Assembly (NCBI GenBank): GCA_016930935.1
Contig: JAFGFT010000019.1
Span: forward strand, 52,627-116,626
From: Dehalococcoidia bacterium
GTDB taxonomy: Bacteria; Chloroflexota; Dehalococcoidia; GIF9; AB-539-J10
Direction: 5' to 3'
DNA length: 64,000 nt
Part shown: piece after piece, positions 38,611 through 47,523 of the stretch
How the letters are laid out: the number at the start of each line of letters is the position of its first letter
How positions within the stretch are numbered: the first letter of the stretch is position 1
The notes under the pieces: model-generated
What the model was told of the DNA's origin: nothing
Seen by the model: the letters and a program-made list of their open reading frames with translations, nothing else
Database searches by the model: none
Translations under genes and position numbers: made by a program

Positions 38611-41000
38611 CGCAGATTGGAAGCCTTCCGTACGTAGCGCCGCCAGCGATTGCCGCGGTCATCGGGCTCGCAATAATCGCTGTCGTGATGAAGTGGGCAC
38701 CGCCTTCTCCGAGCCGACGTCCGTTCATTCTCATGGTGACGGGGCTCGTTGCGTGGGGCGCAACCATTTTCGGCATGCGCATCAATACCGACATTGCCAC
38801 TGCCCTTATATGGGACCAATTGGCTGCGCCGGCAATCGTAGTGATGTTCCTCGGGTTCTACCACTTCTCTCTCGTGTACACGAAAACGTCCGGCCAGCGA
38901 CACGCACTGGCCGTCGGATACGCACTAGTTGTCGTCTTTCTGATGAGTACGCCGACAGGCCTCATCGTGAAAGGGCTGCGAGTTGAGGATTATGGCTACG
39001 CCCCAATCTCCGGCGTGCTGGCAATACCGGCTGTAATCACGTCGGTGATGTTACTGTTCGCAGGCGTACGCACACTGGTGCGTCGCTACAGGATGACCTC
39101 CTCGTACGAAGAGAGGAACCGCCTCCTGTATCTCATTGCGGGCGCATCCTTGTCGGCGCTCGGTTCAGTTCTCGACATAGTCACGAATCTCCCCCCTGTC
39201 GGTATCTGGACCAATATCCTGTTCTGCGGCATCAGCGCCGTCGCGTTGCTGGGATACCGACTGCTGGACATCCCCGAGGTTGCGCGGCACACCATCACGT
39301 ACCTGGTGCTCGGGGTGATGGTCGCCCTTCCCTACGCGGCAGTACTCCTCGCACTGCAGACTCTCGTTGGAGATAGACTTCAAACGACATGGGGATACGC
39401 TGCTTCGATTCTCATCCTGGCCATTCTGCTTCGCCCTCTCTATGGCGCAGCCCAGAATCTGGTTGACCGGCTTTTCTTTCGCGACCGCTACGACGCTCTC
39501 CGCGCGCTTGAGCAATTTGCACACGATGCCCACAGCGTCGTCGACCTGCACCTGCTCAGCAGCAAGCTTACGAGCCTGGTAACAGAAGCGCTGCATGCGA
39601 CAAGCACCTGCCTTTTCCTCCCCGCAGAGAACGAACGGGTGTTCGAACTCTTTCACTATGATGGCCCGGGTGAGCCACCTGAGCATCGCACTCTCGCTGC
39701 GAACAGTGCCCTCATACGCTGGCTTCGGGAACACCCTCAGCTACTCTATCTCCGAAACCTCGATATAGAGCCCCGCCTGCAGAGCCTGTCACTCAAGGAA
39801 CGGTCACTGCTTGAGGCTCTCAATGCACGTATCCTCGTCCCGATCACGTCTCGAACCGGCCAGATATCCGGTCTTCTCGTGCTCGGAGAGAAGCAATCGC
39901 ACGGCGACTACTCTGCCCAGGATGGGCAGTTTGTACAGACCATCGGTCGTCAACTGGCGCTGTCTCTTGAGAACGCGCGACTGTTCAGCGACTCCCGACG
40001 CGTCCGCGCAGACCTTGAAGGATGGCTTGACGGCATGAGTGACCACGTCGTCATCATTGGACCGGACCGCAGAATCCGGTTCATGAACCGTTCGGCGAAG
40101 GACAATCTCGGCACCTCAATAGGAGCCCCCTGCTGGACTATGTACGGGTCGGGGAAGCTGTGCGCCGAATGTGATGCTGCGGCTGCCTGGCGTGACCGGA
40201 AAGGAAGTGCGCGATTCTCACGGACCATAAGGAACCGACAATATGACGTCGTCGCAGCCCCTCTGCGCGACCCGGGAGGAGAACTTTCCCTCATCAGCGT
40301 GTCCCGAGACGTTACTGAGAGATATCAGTTTGAAGAACGGCTTCGCCGCTCAGAAGACGAGTTGCGACAACTGGCCGCCCACATCGAGTCTGTGAGAGAA
40401 GAGGAACGCACCGGCATTGCGCGTGAACTCCATGACGAGCTCGGTCAGTCGCTCACCGCACTGAAGATGGACATATCCTGGATATCACGCCATCTGTGCG
40501 ATGGTCGCCCCGACATCACTGCAAAACTGAGTTCGATGATTTCACTCACCGAGTTCACCATTGAGACTGTCCAGCGCATCTCTTCGGAACTGAGGCCGGG
40601 AATCCTTGACGACCTCGGTCTTTCCTCTGCGATTGAGTGGTTGGCCATCGGCTTCCAGGAGAGGAGCGGTATCGCCTGCAACGTTGATCTGGACGAGGAA
40701 CTGGAAATGAGTGGTAACCCCGCGACCGTCCTGTTCAGGATATGCCAGGAGTCTCTCACAAACGCCGCGCGGCATTCGGAAGCGCAACGGATAACAATCA
40801 CGCTGCGCAAAGTGGACACTTCAGCGGTGCTTACCGTCTCGGACAATGGCAGAGGAATCACGGAGGCTGAAATAAGCAGGTCTGACTCCCTCGGCATCAT
40901 CGGAATGCGAGAACGAGTACGGGCTCTCGGAGGCCACATCGAGATTTCGGGGGCTCAAGGCAAAGGAACGAGCGTCAGAGTCTCGCTTCCTCTCATGTAG
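38607..41000 (+). CDS. Sensor histidine kinase: N-terminal ~7 TM, GAF-like, PAS-like, HisKA_3 (NarL-type) and HATPase
   Basis: Hydrophobic N-terminus; EERTGIARELHDELGQSLTALKMDI; DNGRGI; GIIGMRERVRALGGHIEI; ATGA overlap with GH3 gene. Confidence 0.9.
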   Translation: MTQIGSLPYVAPPAIAAVIGLAIIAVVMKWAPPSPSRRPFILMVTGLVAWGATIFGMRINTDIATALIWDQLAAPAIVVMFLGFYHFSLVYTKTSGQRHALAVGYALVVVFLMSTPTGLIVKGLRVEDYGYAPISGVLAIPAVITSVMLLFAGVRTLVRRYRMTSSYEERNRLLYLIAGASLSALGSVLDIVTNLPPVGIWTNILFCGISAVALLGYRLLDIPEVARHTITYLVLGVMVALPYAAVLLALQTLVGDRLQTTWGYAASILILAILLRPLYGAAQNLVDRLFFRDRYDALRALEQFAHDAHSVVDLHLLSSKLTSLVTEALHATSTCLFLPAENERVFELFHYDGPGEPPEHRTLAANSALIRWLREHPQLLYLRNLDIEPRLQSLSLKERSLLEALNARILVPITSRTGQISGLLVLGEKQSHGDYSAQDGQFVQTIGRQLALSLENARLFSDSRRVRADLEGWLDGMSDHVVIIGPDRRIRFMNRSAKDNLGTSIGAPCWTMYGSGKLCAECDAAAAWRDRKGSARFSRTIRNRQYDVVAAPLRDPGGELSLISVSRDVTERYQFEERLRRSEDELRQLAAHIESVREEERTGIARELHDELGQSLTALKMDISWISRHLCDGRPDITAKLSSMISLTEFTIETVQRISSELRPGILDDLGLSSAIEWLAIGFQERSGIACNVDLDEELEMSGNPATVLFRICQESLTNAARHSEAQRITITLRKVDTSAVLTVSDNGRGITEAEISRSDSLGIIGMRERVRALGGHIEISGAQGKGTSVRVSLPLM

Positions 41001-41108
41001 CACGACAGCATTTCCTGCCCCTCTCTCGCCACTGCCAGAAGCGATTTGCTCGCGCCCTCCAATATCACAGAAGAGCAGGGAGCTGCACCCTGCCGTCGCT
41101 ATCTTCCT

Positions 41109-41648
41109 CTAGTCGATTTCCTCGAAGACAGTCTCGCAATAGGGGTCACCCCAGGTCAGCAATGAACGGCAATAGACCTTCACTTTGGGATTGTGTGTCC
41201 TGCACACTTCTTCCTCAAAGCAGTCTTCTGCAAGGCAGAACGCCGGCGGGACATCAAGGTCAGGGAACCAGAGGCAGGGTGGATAGAGCCTGTAGACAAC
41301 CTTCTTCGGCCCTTCCTGGATGAGTTCGGCCTTGTAGCCTACGACGTCACCCGTGGCAAGCTTGAAGTAGCTCGCGAGTGCCCACGCATCATTCCCCTCG
41401 ATACCGAATTTCTGCATCGATGCGTCGAAGTACCGGTGTGCCATGCCCTTCATGAGCTTGCAGAGAATGCCCGCAGTCTTTTCCTCTCCTACTTCCTCGT
41501 GAAGCAGTTTCACGAGCTCCCTGTAGTAGGTCCACCCGGTCTTGGCGGATGCCTTCGCCTTTCTCAGTTCCGTCCAGCCTTCAGGCAACTCCGGTTGTTC
41601 CCTCTCGATTCGCGGAAGTCGCTCGTCGTCTCGTCTCACCTCAGTCAC
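41109..41648 (-). CDS. L-2-amino-thiazoline-4-carboxylic acid hydrolase-like / DUF family protein
   Basis: Cys-rich C-terminus FCLAEDCFEEEVCRTHNPKVKVYCRSLLTWGDPYCETVF; GTG start at 41648 with aggaggg RBS. Confidence 0.5.
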   Translation of the reverse strand: MTEVRRDDERLPRIEREQPELPEGWTELRKAKASAKTGWTYYRELVKLLHEEVGEEKTAGILCKLMKGMAHRYFDASMQKFGIEGNDAWALASYFKLATGDVVGYKAELIQEGPKKVVYRLYPPCLWFPDLDVPPAFCLAEDCFEEEVCRTHNPKVKVYCRSLLTWGDPYCETVFEEID

Positions 41649-41787
41649 GAGAGCCCTCCTTTTTGTGTGGCCTTGACCCACTGCTCGCGGTCATACAGGC
41701 GTTGGCCTGCCAGTGTATCGAATCAGTTTCCGAATGCAAAGGCACATAACGCGGCAGGTGACACCGGATGAGGGCGTCATCCGTGTG

Positions 41788-41817
41788 TTGCGCGCATGCG
41801 GCAGGCATGGCTATAAT
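41788..41817 (+). promoter_or_regulatory. Sigma70-like promoter of first DUF401 gene
   Basis: TTGCGC (41788-41793), 18 bp, TATAAT (41812-41817). Confidence 0.65.
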
Positions 41818-41852
41818 GTCCGTTCCGTTATGTATTCCCTGGAGCTAGTACG

Positions 41853-43058
41853 CTGAACCCGTCTGTCGCACTGCTGGTAACCATCGCGGCTGTCCTCCTA
41901 TTTCTGCGAGTGAAGGTCCATCCGGGCCCTTCAGTGTTCGCCGGTAGCCTTCTCCTCGCCTTTCTCGTTCTTCGTCCTGCAGATATTCCACAGCTGGTGC
42001 TCGACGCAACCATAGACATTCAGACTCTACGCCTGCTGGCGATAGTCATCTGCGCACTGACCATGAGCCGCATCATGGAGATGAAGGGGCTGCTGGTACG
42101 ATTGGCAAACGCGCTCGAGACCATCGGCCCAAAACTGGCCATACAGGTCGCGCCCGTTGCCATCGGCCTCCTGCCACTTCCTGGCGGTGCAGTGGTTTCC
42201 GCAACGGCGATGAAGGACCTGGTGAGACGTCTGAAGCTCAGTCCTGAACAGGCCACCTTTGTCAATTTCTGGTTTCGACATCTGTGTGAGTTCGCCACCC
42301 CTGTGTATCCCGGTGTCATAATGGCAGGCGTCTTTCTGGCGATGCCACTGTCCACCGTCCTGTTGCACTTGGCACCCATATGGATACTCATGCTTGCCTC
42401 CGGCGCGCTGCTTTCTTGGCGCATCCTGCGAGATTCACCCGCCTCAGACAAGAAAGGGGCTCCGCGCAGCAATGTACTCAGAGAACTGGCAAGGTCCGCA
42501 TGGCCTGTCGCGCTGGTGTTTCTTCTCGTGGTTCTCGGGATGGATGCAGCGCCGGCTTTCATGGTCACGGTTCTCGCACTGATCCTGCAGCAGCGGCTTT
42601 CCGTGCCGGAAATCAAAAGCGGATTCGCCTATGGATTCAATCTGAAGATTATCTTCCTGCTCTGCGCGGTTATGGTATTCAAGAGTGTTGTCGAAGCATC
42701 TGGAGCAGCTCAAGCGTTGTTCGACGAGATGCAGGCATTCGGCATGCCTGAGGTTGTCGTTCTCATTGCCCTCCCCATGCTCATCGGGTTCTCCACAGGA
42801 CTCTCATCAGCAATGGTCGGTATTTCCATTCCGCTGGTCATGCCGTTCATCATCGCAGGAGACACGTTCAATGGCTGGGCCTTTCTCGTCGCCTACGGGG
42901 CGGGCGGTTTGGGCTATCTTCTGTCCCCACTACACCTCTGCCTGATACTGTCCGCAGAATACTTCCATGCCAGGCTTCTGGACGTCTATCGCTACTTACT
43001 GCCCCCGGCAGCAGTCGTGCTGACAGGTATCACGGCACTCTACTTCCTGTTCGCCTGA
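41853..43058 (+). CDS. DUF401 family integral membrane protein (probable transporter), copy 1; probable CTG start
   Basis: ORF track starts at GTG 41910, but homology to copy 2 extends upstream as LNPSVALLVTIAAVLLFLR; GGAG at 41841-41844 precedes CTG 41853; no ATG/GTG/TTG in frame between the stop at 41814 and 41910. Confidence 0.75.
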   Translation: MNPSVALLVTIAAVLLFLRVKVHPGPSVFAGSLLLAFLVLRPADIPQLVLDATIDIQTLRLLAIVICALTMSRIMEMKGLLVRLANALETIGPKLAIQVAPVAIGLLPLPGGAVVSATAMKDLVRRLKLSPEQATFVNFWFRHLCEFATPVYPGVIMAGVFLAMPLSTVLLHLAPIWILMLASGALLSWRILRDSPASDKKGAPRSNVLRELARSAWPVALVFLLVVLGMDAAPAFMVTVLALILQQRLSVPEIKSGFAYGFNLKIIFLLCAVMVFKSVVEASGAAQALFDEMQAFGMPEVVVLIALPMLIGFSTGLSSAMVGISIPLVMPFIIAGDTFNGWAFLVAYGAGGLGYLLSPLHLCLILSAEYFHARLLDVYRYLLPPAAVVLTGITALYFLFA

Positions 43059-43076
43059 TTCCCGCGCTTCAGTGCT

Positions 43077-43105
43077 TTGCCGCTCAAAAGTGAATCCTCT
43101 ATAAT
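43077..43105 (+). promoter_or_regulatory. Sigma70-like promoter of second DUF401 gene
   Basis: TTGCCG (43077-43082), 17 bp, TATAAT (43100-43105). Confidence 0.68.
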
Positions 43106-43134
43106 GGCGCGAATGCCCATATTCCCCTGTACCG

Positions 43135-43233
43135 GACAATTGATTCTATGGCTGAACTAGTGAGTACCCGTACGTATACGAGGGATTACTTCTTCCGCGG
43201 ACAACGTTGTTCTCACCCCCACAATCAATTGTC
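43135..43233 (+). ncRNA. Candidate structured 5' leader closed by an 11-bp perfect inverted repeat
   Basis: GACAATTGATT (43135-43145) / AATCAATTGTC (43223-43233); inner GTGAG (43160-43164) / CTCAC (43212-43216) and hairpin CCCGTA-CGTA-TACG(A)GG (43167-43183). Confidence 0.45.
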
Positions 43234-43263
43234 ACTCAAGGACAAGAGGGGCTTTCGACTTCG

Positions 43264-44469
43264 TTGAGCGCGTCTATCGCTCTCCTGCTGTCGATGGCAG
43301 GAGTCCTGATCCTGCTGAGACTCAAGGTCCATCCGGGGCCTGCGGTGTTCGTCGGCTCGCTCATTCTCTCACTTCTCGTGCTGCCCGCCATCGAAACACC
43401 ACGATTGATGTTCGCCACCGTCACGAGTCTCCAGACTCTGCGTCTCATCGGAATCATCATCTGCGCCCTGACACTCAGTCGGCTCATGGAACTCAAGGGC
43501 CTGCTAATCAAGCTGGCTCACACGCTTGAGACCATCGGCCCGAAGGTGGCGCTGCACGTTGTCCCGGTAATTATCGGATTGGTGCCGATGCCTGGCGGTG
43601 CACTCGTGTCCGCCACTGCAGTCAAGGGCCTTGCGGAACGCCTTCGCCTGACAGCCGCCCAGGCTACGTTCATCAACTTCTGGTTCAGGCATATCTGGGA
43701 ACTGTCCACCCCTGTCTATCCAGCAGTCATCGCTGCCAGCGTGGTCCTCTCCGTTCCTCTCTCAACGGTTGTCATCACGATGCTCCCGGCAATCCCCTTG
43801 TTCATTGTGCTCGGCTGTATCAAGAGCCGCGAAATACTGCGCCACGTACAATCCGAACCTCTCGACAGCATCCCCGGTCGACAGCTTGCGCAAGAACTGC
43901 TGCGGGCTGCATGGCCCGTCGTCCTGCTCATCGGACTCGTCATCGCAGGTGTCGAAGCAGCCATTGCATTCCTCATTGCCGCAATTCTCCTCGCGCTGCA
44001 ACAACGTGTCTCCCGGCCAGAGTTGCGCAACGCACTCAGGTACGCGTTTGGTCTCAAGACTCTGTTCCTGCTCTTCTCTGTGATGCTCTTCAAGGGCATC
44101 GTGGAGCAGTCCGGCGCCGCCGCGATTCTGTGCGCGGACATGCAGAGTATCGGCATGCCGCCGGCTCTTGTCATTCTCGTTCTTCCCGCGCTTGTGGGAT
44201 TCGCCACCGGCCTCTCCATGGCCTTCGTGGGCATCTCCTTCCCGCTACTGCTACCATTCATCACTAACGCGGGAGGCGACATACAGAGCACCGCGCTATT
44301 CCTTGCCTACATCGGCGGAGGTCTGGGCTACATGGTGTCTCCTCTTCACCTCTGCCTTATTCTTTCTGCGGAGTTCTTCCAGGCCAGACTGGCAGACGTG
44401 TACCGCCTGATGGTGCCTCCTCTCCTCGTCCTCATAGCCATAGCACTCGGCGCGTATCTGTTATTCTGA
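43264..44469 (+). CDS. DUF401 family integral membrane protein (probable transporter), copy 2
   Basis: LSASIALLLSMAGVLILLRLKVHPGPAVFVGS...; TTG at 43264 aligns with CTG of copy 1 (ORF track begins at 43207). Confidence 0.8.
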   Translation: MSASIALLLSMAGVLILLRLKVHPGPAVFVGSLILSLLVLPAIETPRLMFATVTSLQTLRLIGIIICALTLSRLMELKGLLIKLAHTLETIGPKVALHVVPVIIGLVPMPGGALVSATAVKGLAERLRLTAAQATFINFWFRHIWELSTPVYPAVIAASVVLSVPLSTVVITMLPAIPLFIVLGCIKSREILRHVQSEPLDSIPGRQLAQELLRAAWPVVLLIGLVIAGVEAAIAFLIAAILLALQQRVSRPELRNALRYAFGLKTLFLLFSVMLFKGIVEQSGAAAILCADMQSIGMPPALVILVLPALVGFATGLSMAFVGISFPLLLPFITNAGGDIQSTALFLAYIGGGLGYMVSPLHLCLILSAEFFQARLADVYRLMVPPLLVLIAIALGAYLLF

Positions 44470-44558
44470 CTTTCGTCCCTGCCTCGGGACACACCGCTAC
44501 CTGCTCGTATACAATCGAAACTGGCCTATTGCGCTTACTTTGAGGAGGGTCCAAACCG

Positions 44559-45623
44559 ATGCCGCCAACGGGAGACTGGAAGTTCAGAGTTGTGCTGCCC
44601 ATGGCAGTGGTAAATGAGGCCGCGAAATATCCAGATAGATTTGACGAGATGGGCGTGGCCTTCGAGGGCCATCTCTGTCATTCCGAGGATGAGGTCATTG
44701 AACTGGCGTGTGATGCGGACGCGATTATCACAGAGGGCAGCCAGGTACCCATACCGCGCCGGGTAGTCGAGAACCTTGCGAAATGCAGGATTATCGCCGG
44801 CACGCAGATAGGATACGACAGCATCGATATCATCGCAGCCGCTGAGCGCGGCATCCTGGTCACCAATGTTCCGGGCTACTGCATTGAAGAAGTCAGCGAC
44901 CACGCAATGGCTCTCATTCTCGCGTGCTCCAGGAGAATCGTGGCTCTGAACAACTCCGTAAAGAACGGAGCCTGGGGCTACGGACCACATTCCTCTGCCG
45001 TCAAGGACGTCATACGCCCCGGAATAGGTCGTTTGCGCGGTCGGACGCTCGGGCTGTTCGGATTCGGTGCCATATCGAGGACTCTGGTGCCCAAGGCCGA
45101 AGGGTTTGGACTCCGCATCATCGCCTGTGACCCCTATGCTGATGCCTCGATAGCGGCTGGCAAGGGTGTCGAAATGGTTGACTGGCCGACGTTGCTGGCA
45201 GAGTCAGATTACCTGTCAATCCACGCCGCCTATGGTCCTGAGACAAGGAAAGTCTTCAACCGGGAAGCGTTCAAGGCGATGAAGACTTCCGCTTGCCTGA
45301 TAAACACCGCGCGCGGAGGATTCATAGATGAGGCAGCCTTGTTTGAATCCTTGAAAGCAGGTCGTCCTTCCATGGCGGCACTGGACGTGCTTATCACCGA
45401 ACCTCCGTCCGCCAACCCCTTGTTGTCATTGGACAACGTCATCTGCACAGGGCACCTGGCATTCTTCTCCCCGGAATCGCTAGAGGCACAATGGAGACGC
45501 CCCTCTGAAGAGGTTCTGCGTGTGCTGCGAGGCGAATGGCCGACTGCCATCGTGAATCCCATGGCGAAGGAGAGGTTCGTTGAGCGCTGGGGCGAGATGC
45601 TCGAGCCATCCGTGAGTCAGTAG
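44559..45623 (+). CDS. D-isomer 2-hydroxyacid dehydrogenase family protein
   Basis: IIAGTQIGYDSIDI, LGLFGFGAISRTLVPKA, CLINTARGGFIDEAALFESL; TACAAT -10 and gaggaggg RBS upstream. Confidence 0.9.
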   Translation: MPPTGDWKFRVVLPMAVVNEAAKYPDRFDEMGVAFEGHLCHSEDEVIELACDADAIITEGSQVPIPRRVVENLAKCRIIAGTQIGYDSIDIIAAAERGILVTNVPGYCIEEVSDHAMALILACSRRIVALNNSVKNGAWGYGPHSSAVKDVIRPGIGRLRGRTLGLFGFGAISRTLVPKAEGFGLRIIACDPYADASIAAGKGVEMVDWPTLLAESDYLSIHAAYGPETRKVFNREAFKAMKTSACLINTARGGFIDEAALFESLKAGRPSMAALDVLITEPPSANPLLSLDNVICTGHLAFFSPESLEAQWRRPSEEVLRVLRGEWPTAIVNPMAKERFVERWGEMLEPSVSQ

Positions 45624-45821
45624 CCTGCCCTTCCTTAGCATGTCTGTCGCCGCGCGGTGAGTTGGACACGGTTCCTTTACCTGCGTGCTGCCGGCACTCA
45701 CATGGACGGATGTCATGGTCTTGTATCGTCTACCCGCTGCTTTTCGACTGTTGATGGCGGACAGGAAGTAACTCTCCAGTATATAATCGCCAGCATTACC
45801 GACAAGAGGAGGGTTCTGACC

Positions 45822-46172
45822 ATGTCTTCAACAGCGGACTTCAAGGGGCTACTCGACCAACTCGAAACCATGAAGGGAGAGGTGGCGAGTCAGGACCCTG
45901 AATTCCTGGCAGCGTGGACCCAGCTAAGCCAACAGGCAAAGAAAGAAGGCGCGCTCAGCACCAAGACGAAGGAACTGATTTGCGTGGCACTCGGTCTTGC
46001 AGCCCGCTGCAACTACTGCATCGCGTCTCACGTGAAGAAGTCTGTCGAACTCGGCGCGACACGAAGTGAGATTATCGAGGCTGGCTTCGTGGCCGTATCG
46101 ATGGGCGGGGGCCCATCTCTCGCCTACCTTACCCAGGTAATAGAGGCGTGCGACGAGTTCGGCGCGCGCTGA
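45822..46172 (+). CDS. Carboxymuconolactone decarboxylase / AhpD-like protein
   Basis: ELICVALGLAARCNYCIASHVKKSVELGATRSEIIEAG; ATG 45822 with agaggaggg RBS and TATAAT at 45782-45787. Confidence 0.9.
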   Translation: MSSTADFKGLLDQLETMKGEVASQDPEFLAAWTQLSQQAKKEGALSTKTKELICVALGLAARCNYCIASHVKKSVELGATRSEIIEAGFVAVSMGGGPSLAYLTQVIEACDEFGAR

Positions 46173-46191
46173 AACCGTTTCTCTCGAGTCG

Positions 46192-47424
46192 TCAGGCCCG
46201 TCGTATGAGTGGGTGACGGGCGAGCAAGCCTATTCCGAAGCTCATGCCCGCGCTCACAACGAAGACAGTTGAGAGTCCGGTGGTATCCGCTATCAGCCCG
46301 GAAACCATTGGCCCTGCCATCATCCCTGCCGCGTAGACGGCCTGATACACGCCCATTGCTGTCGCACGCGCTCCTGGCGGGGCGGACCTGATGCTCAACA
46401 CCATCAGCAATGTTGCAAGGCAGCCTCGCCCGAACCCACTCACCAGTTGTACCGCCGCGAGTTCTGCCGGTACACGAGTATGTGGCACGAGCAGCAGTGA
46501 CAATCCCAGCACGCCAGCCCCCACAATAAGCGCCCGAGAGTAGCCGATTCGGTCGGCCAGGCGCACCGACGTATACGCAGCAACGGCGGCCCCACCGAGC
46601 GTAAGCATCGTGATGGCGCCGAGCTGACTACTCGACGCGCCGATACGTGCTCCGTAAACGGGAACGAATCCGAATACGCTTGCGAAGTTCGCGAACTGCA
46701 GCAGGATTGCCATCACCGCGCTTGCGATGAGCAACGGACTGGATGCAACCCGAACAAACTGATGCCTGACAATAGCGCCCACGTCCGCAAGCGGTTCCCT
46801 GACAAACGCAAGCACCACGAGGCCACATATCCCGAGCGCCGCGGCGCCGTAGAACGCCGCTGTATACCCACCAGCCTCGGCAATCAGACCGCCTGAGCCT
46901 GTAGCGACAACCAGCGCCACCTGGTTCACCGCGTTTATCGTCCCTATCGCCCGCGATGACTCACCAACTGCATAGTACCTGGTGAAGAACACGGTGAACG
47001 CAACCCATCCGGCCGCCCCGACTCCCGTGGATGCGCGCGCCAGTGCCAGAGACCAGCCTCCTCCAGCGACCGCGAGCCCTACCGCACCCGCTACACACGT
47101 CAACAGACTGAGTGCAATTAGTGGCTTTCGCCGCGAGACTGAATCGAAGTACAGGCCGACCGGTATTCTCAGGAGGAGCTGGGGAAGTGCATACGAGGCA
47201 ATCACCACTCCAACCATGGACATCGTGCCGACCACCGACTCCGCGTAGACGGGGAGTATCGGCACATACAGATACAGCGATGTCCAATAGAAGAAGGTAG
47301 CCAGACAAAAGAGCTGACGGTTTCTTCTGATGGACCGCCCGTCACTACAGGAAGGGTCGCAATGTGGATGAACTGATGAGTCAACTGACATGCAGACGGC
47401 CATTCTATCACTGTACGTTTGCAC
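46192..47424 (-). CDS. Major facilitator superfamily transporter
   Basis: 12-TM pattern, IPVGLYFDSVSRRKPLI, GFGRGCLATLLMVLSIRSAPPGARATAMGVYQAVYAAGMMAGP. Confidence 0.88.
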   Translation of the reverse strand: MQTYSDRMAVCMSVDSSVHPHCDPSCSDGRSIRRNRQLFCLATFFYWTSLYLYVPILPVYAESVVGTMSMVGVVIASYALPQLLLRIPVGLYFDSVSRRKPLIALSLLTCVAGAVGLAVAGGGWSLALARASTGVGAAGWVAFTVFFTRYYAVGESSRAIGTINAVNQVALVVATGSGGLIAEAGGYTAAFYGAAALGICGLVVLAFVREPLADVGAIVRHQFVRVASSPLLIASAVMAILLQFANFASVFGFVPVYGARIGASSSQLGAITMLTLGGAAVAAYTSVRLADRIGYSRALIVGAGVLGLSLLLVPHTRVPAELAAVQLVSGFGRGCLATLLMVLSIRSAPPGARATAMGVYQAVYAAGMMAGPMVSGLIADTTGLSTVFVVSAGMSFGIGLLARHPLIRRA

Positions 47425-47523
47425 GCGTCAGAAGCCGGTCTCGCGGTGTGTCCGGTTGCCTGCGAAACACTATCAAGCTATAGTCTAGGCTGAAAGATTG
47501 TCACTCCCAGGGAGGCAGGAAAC

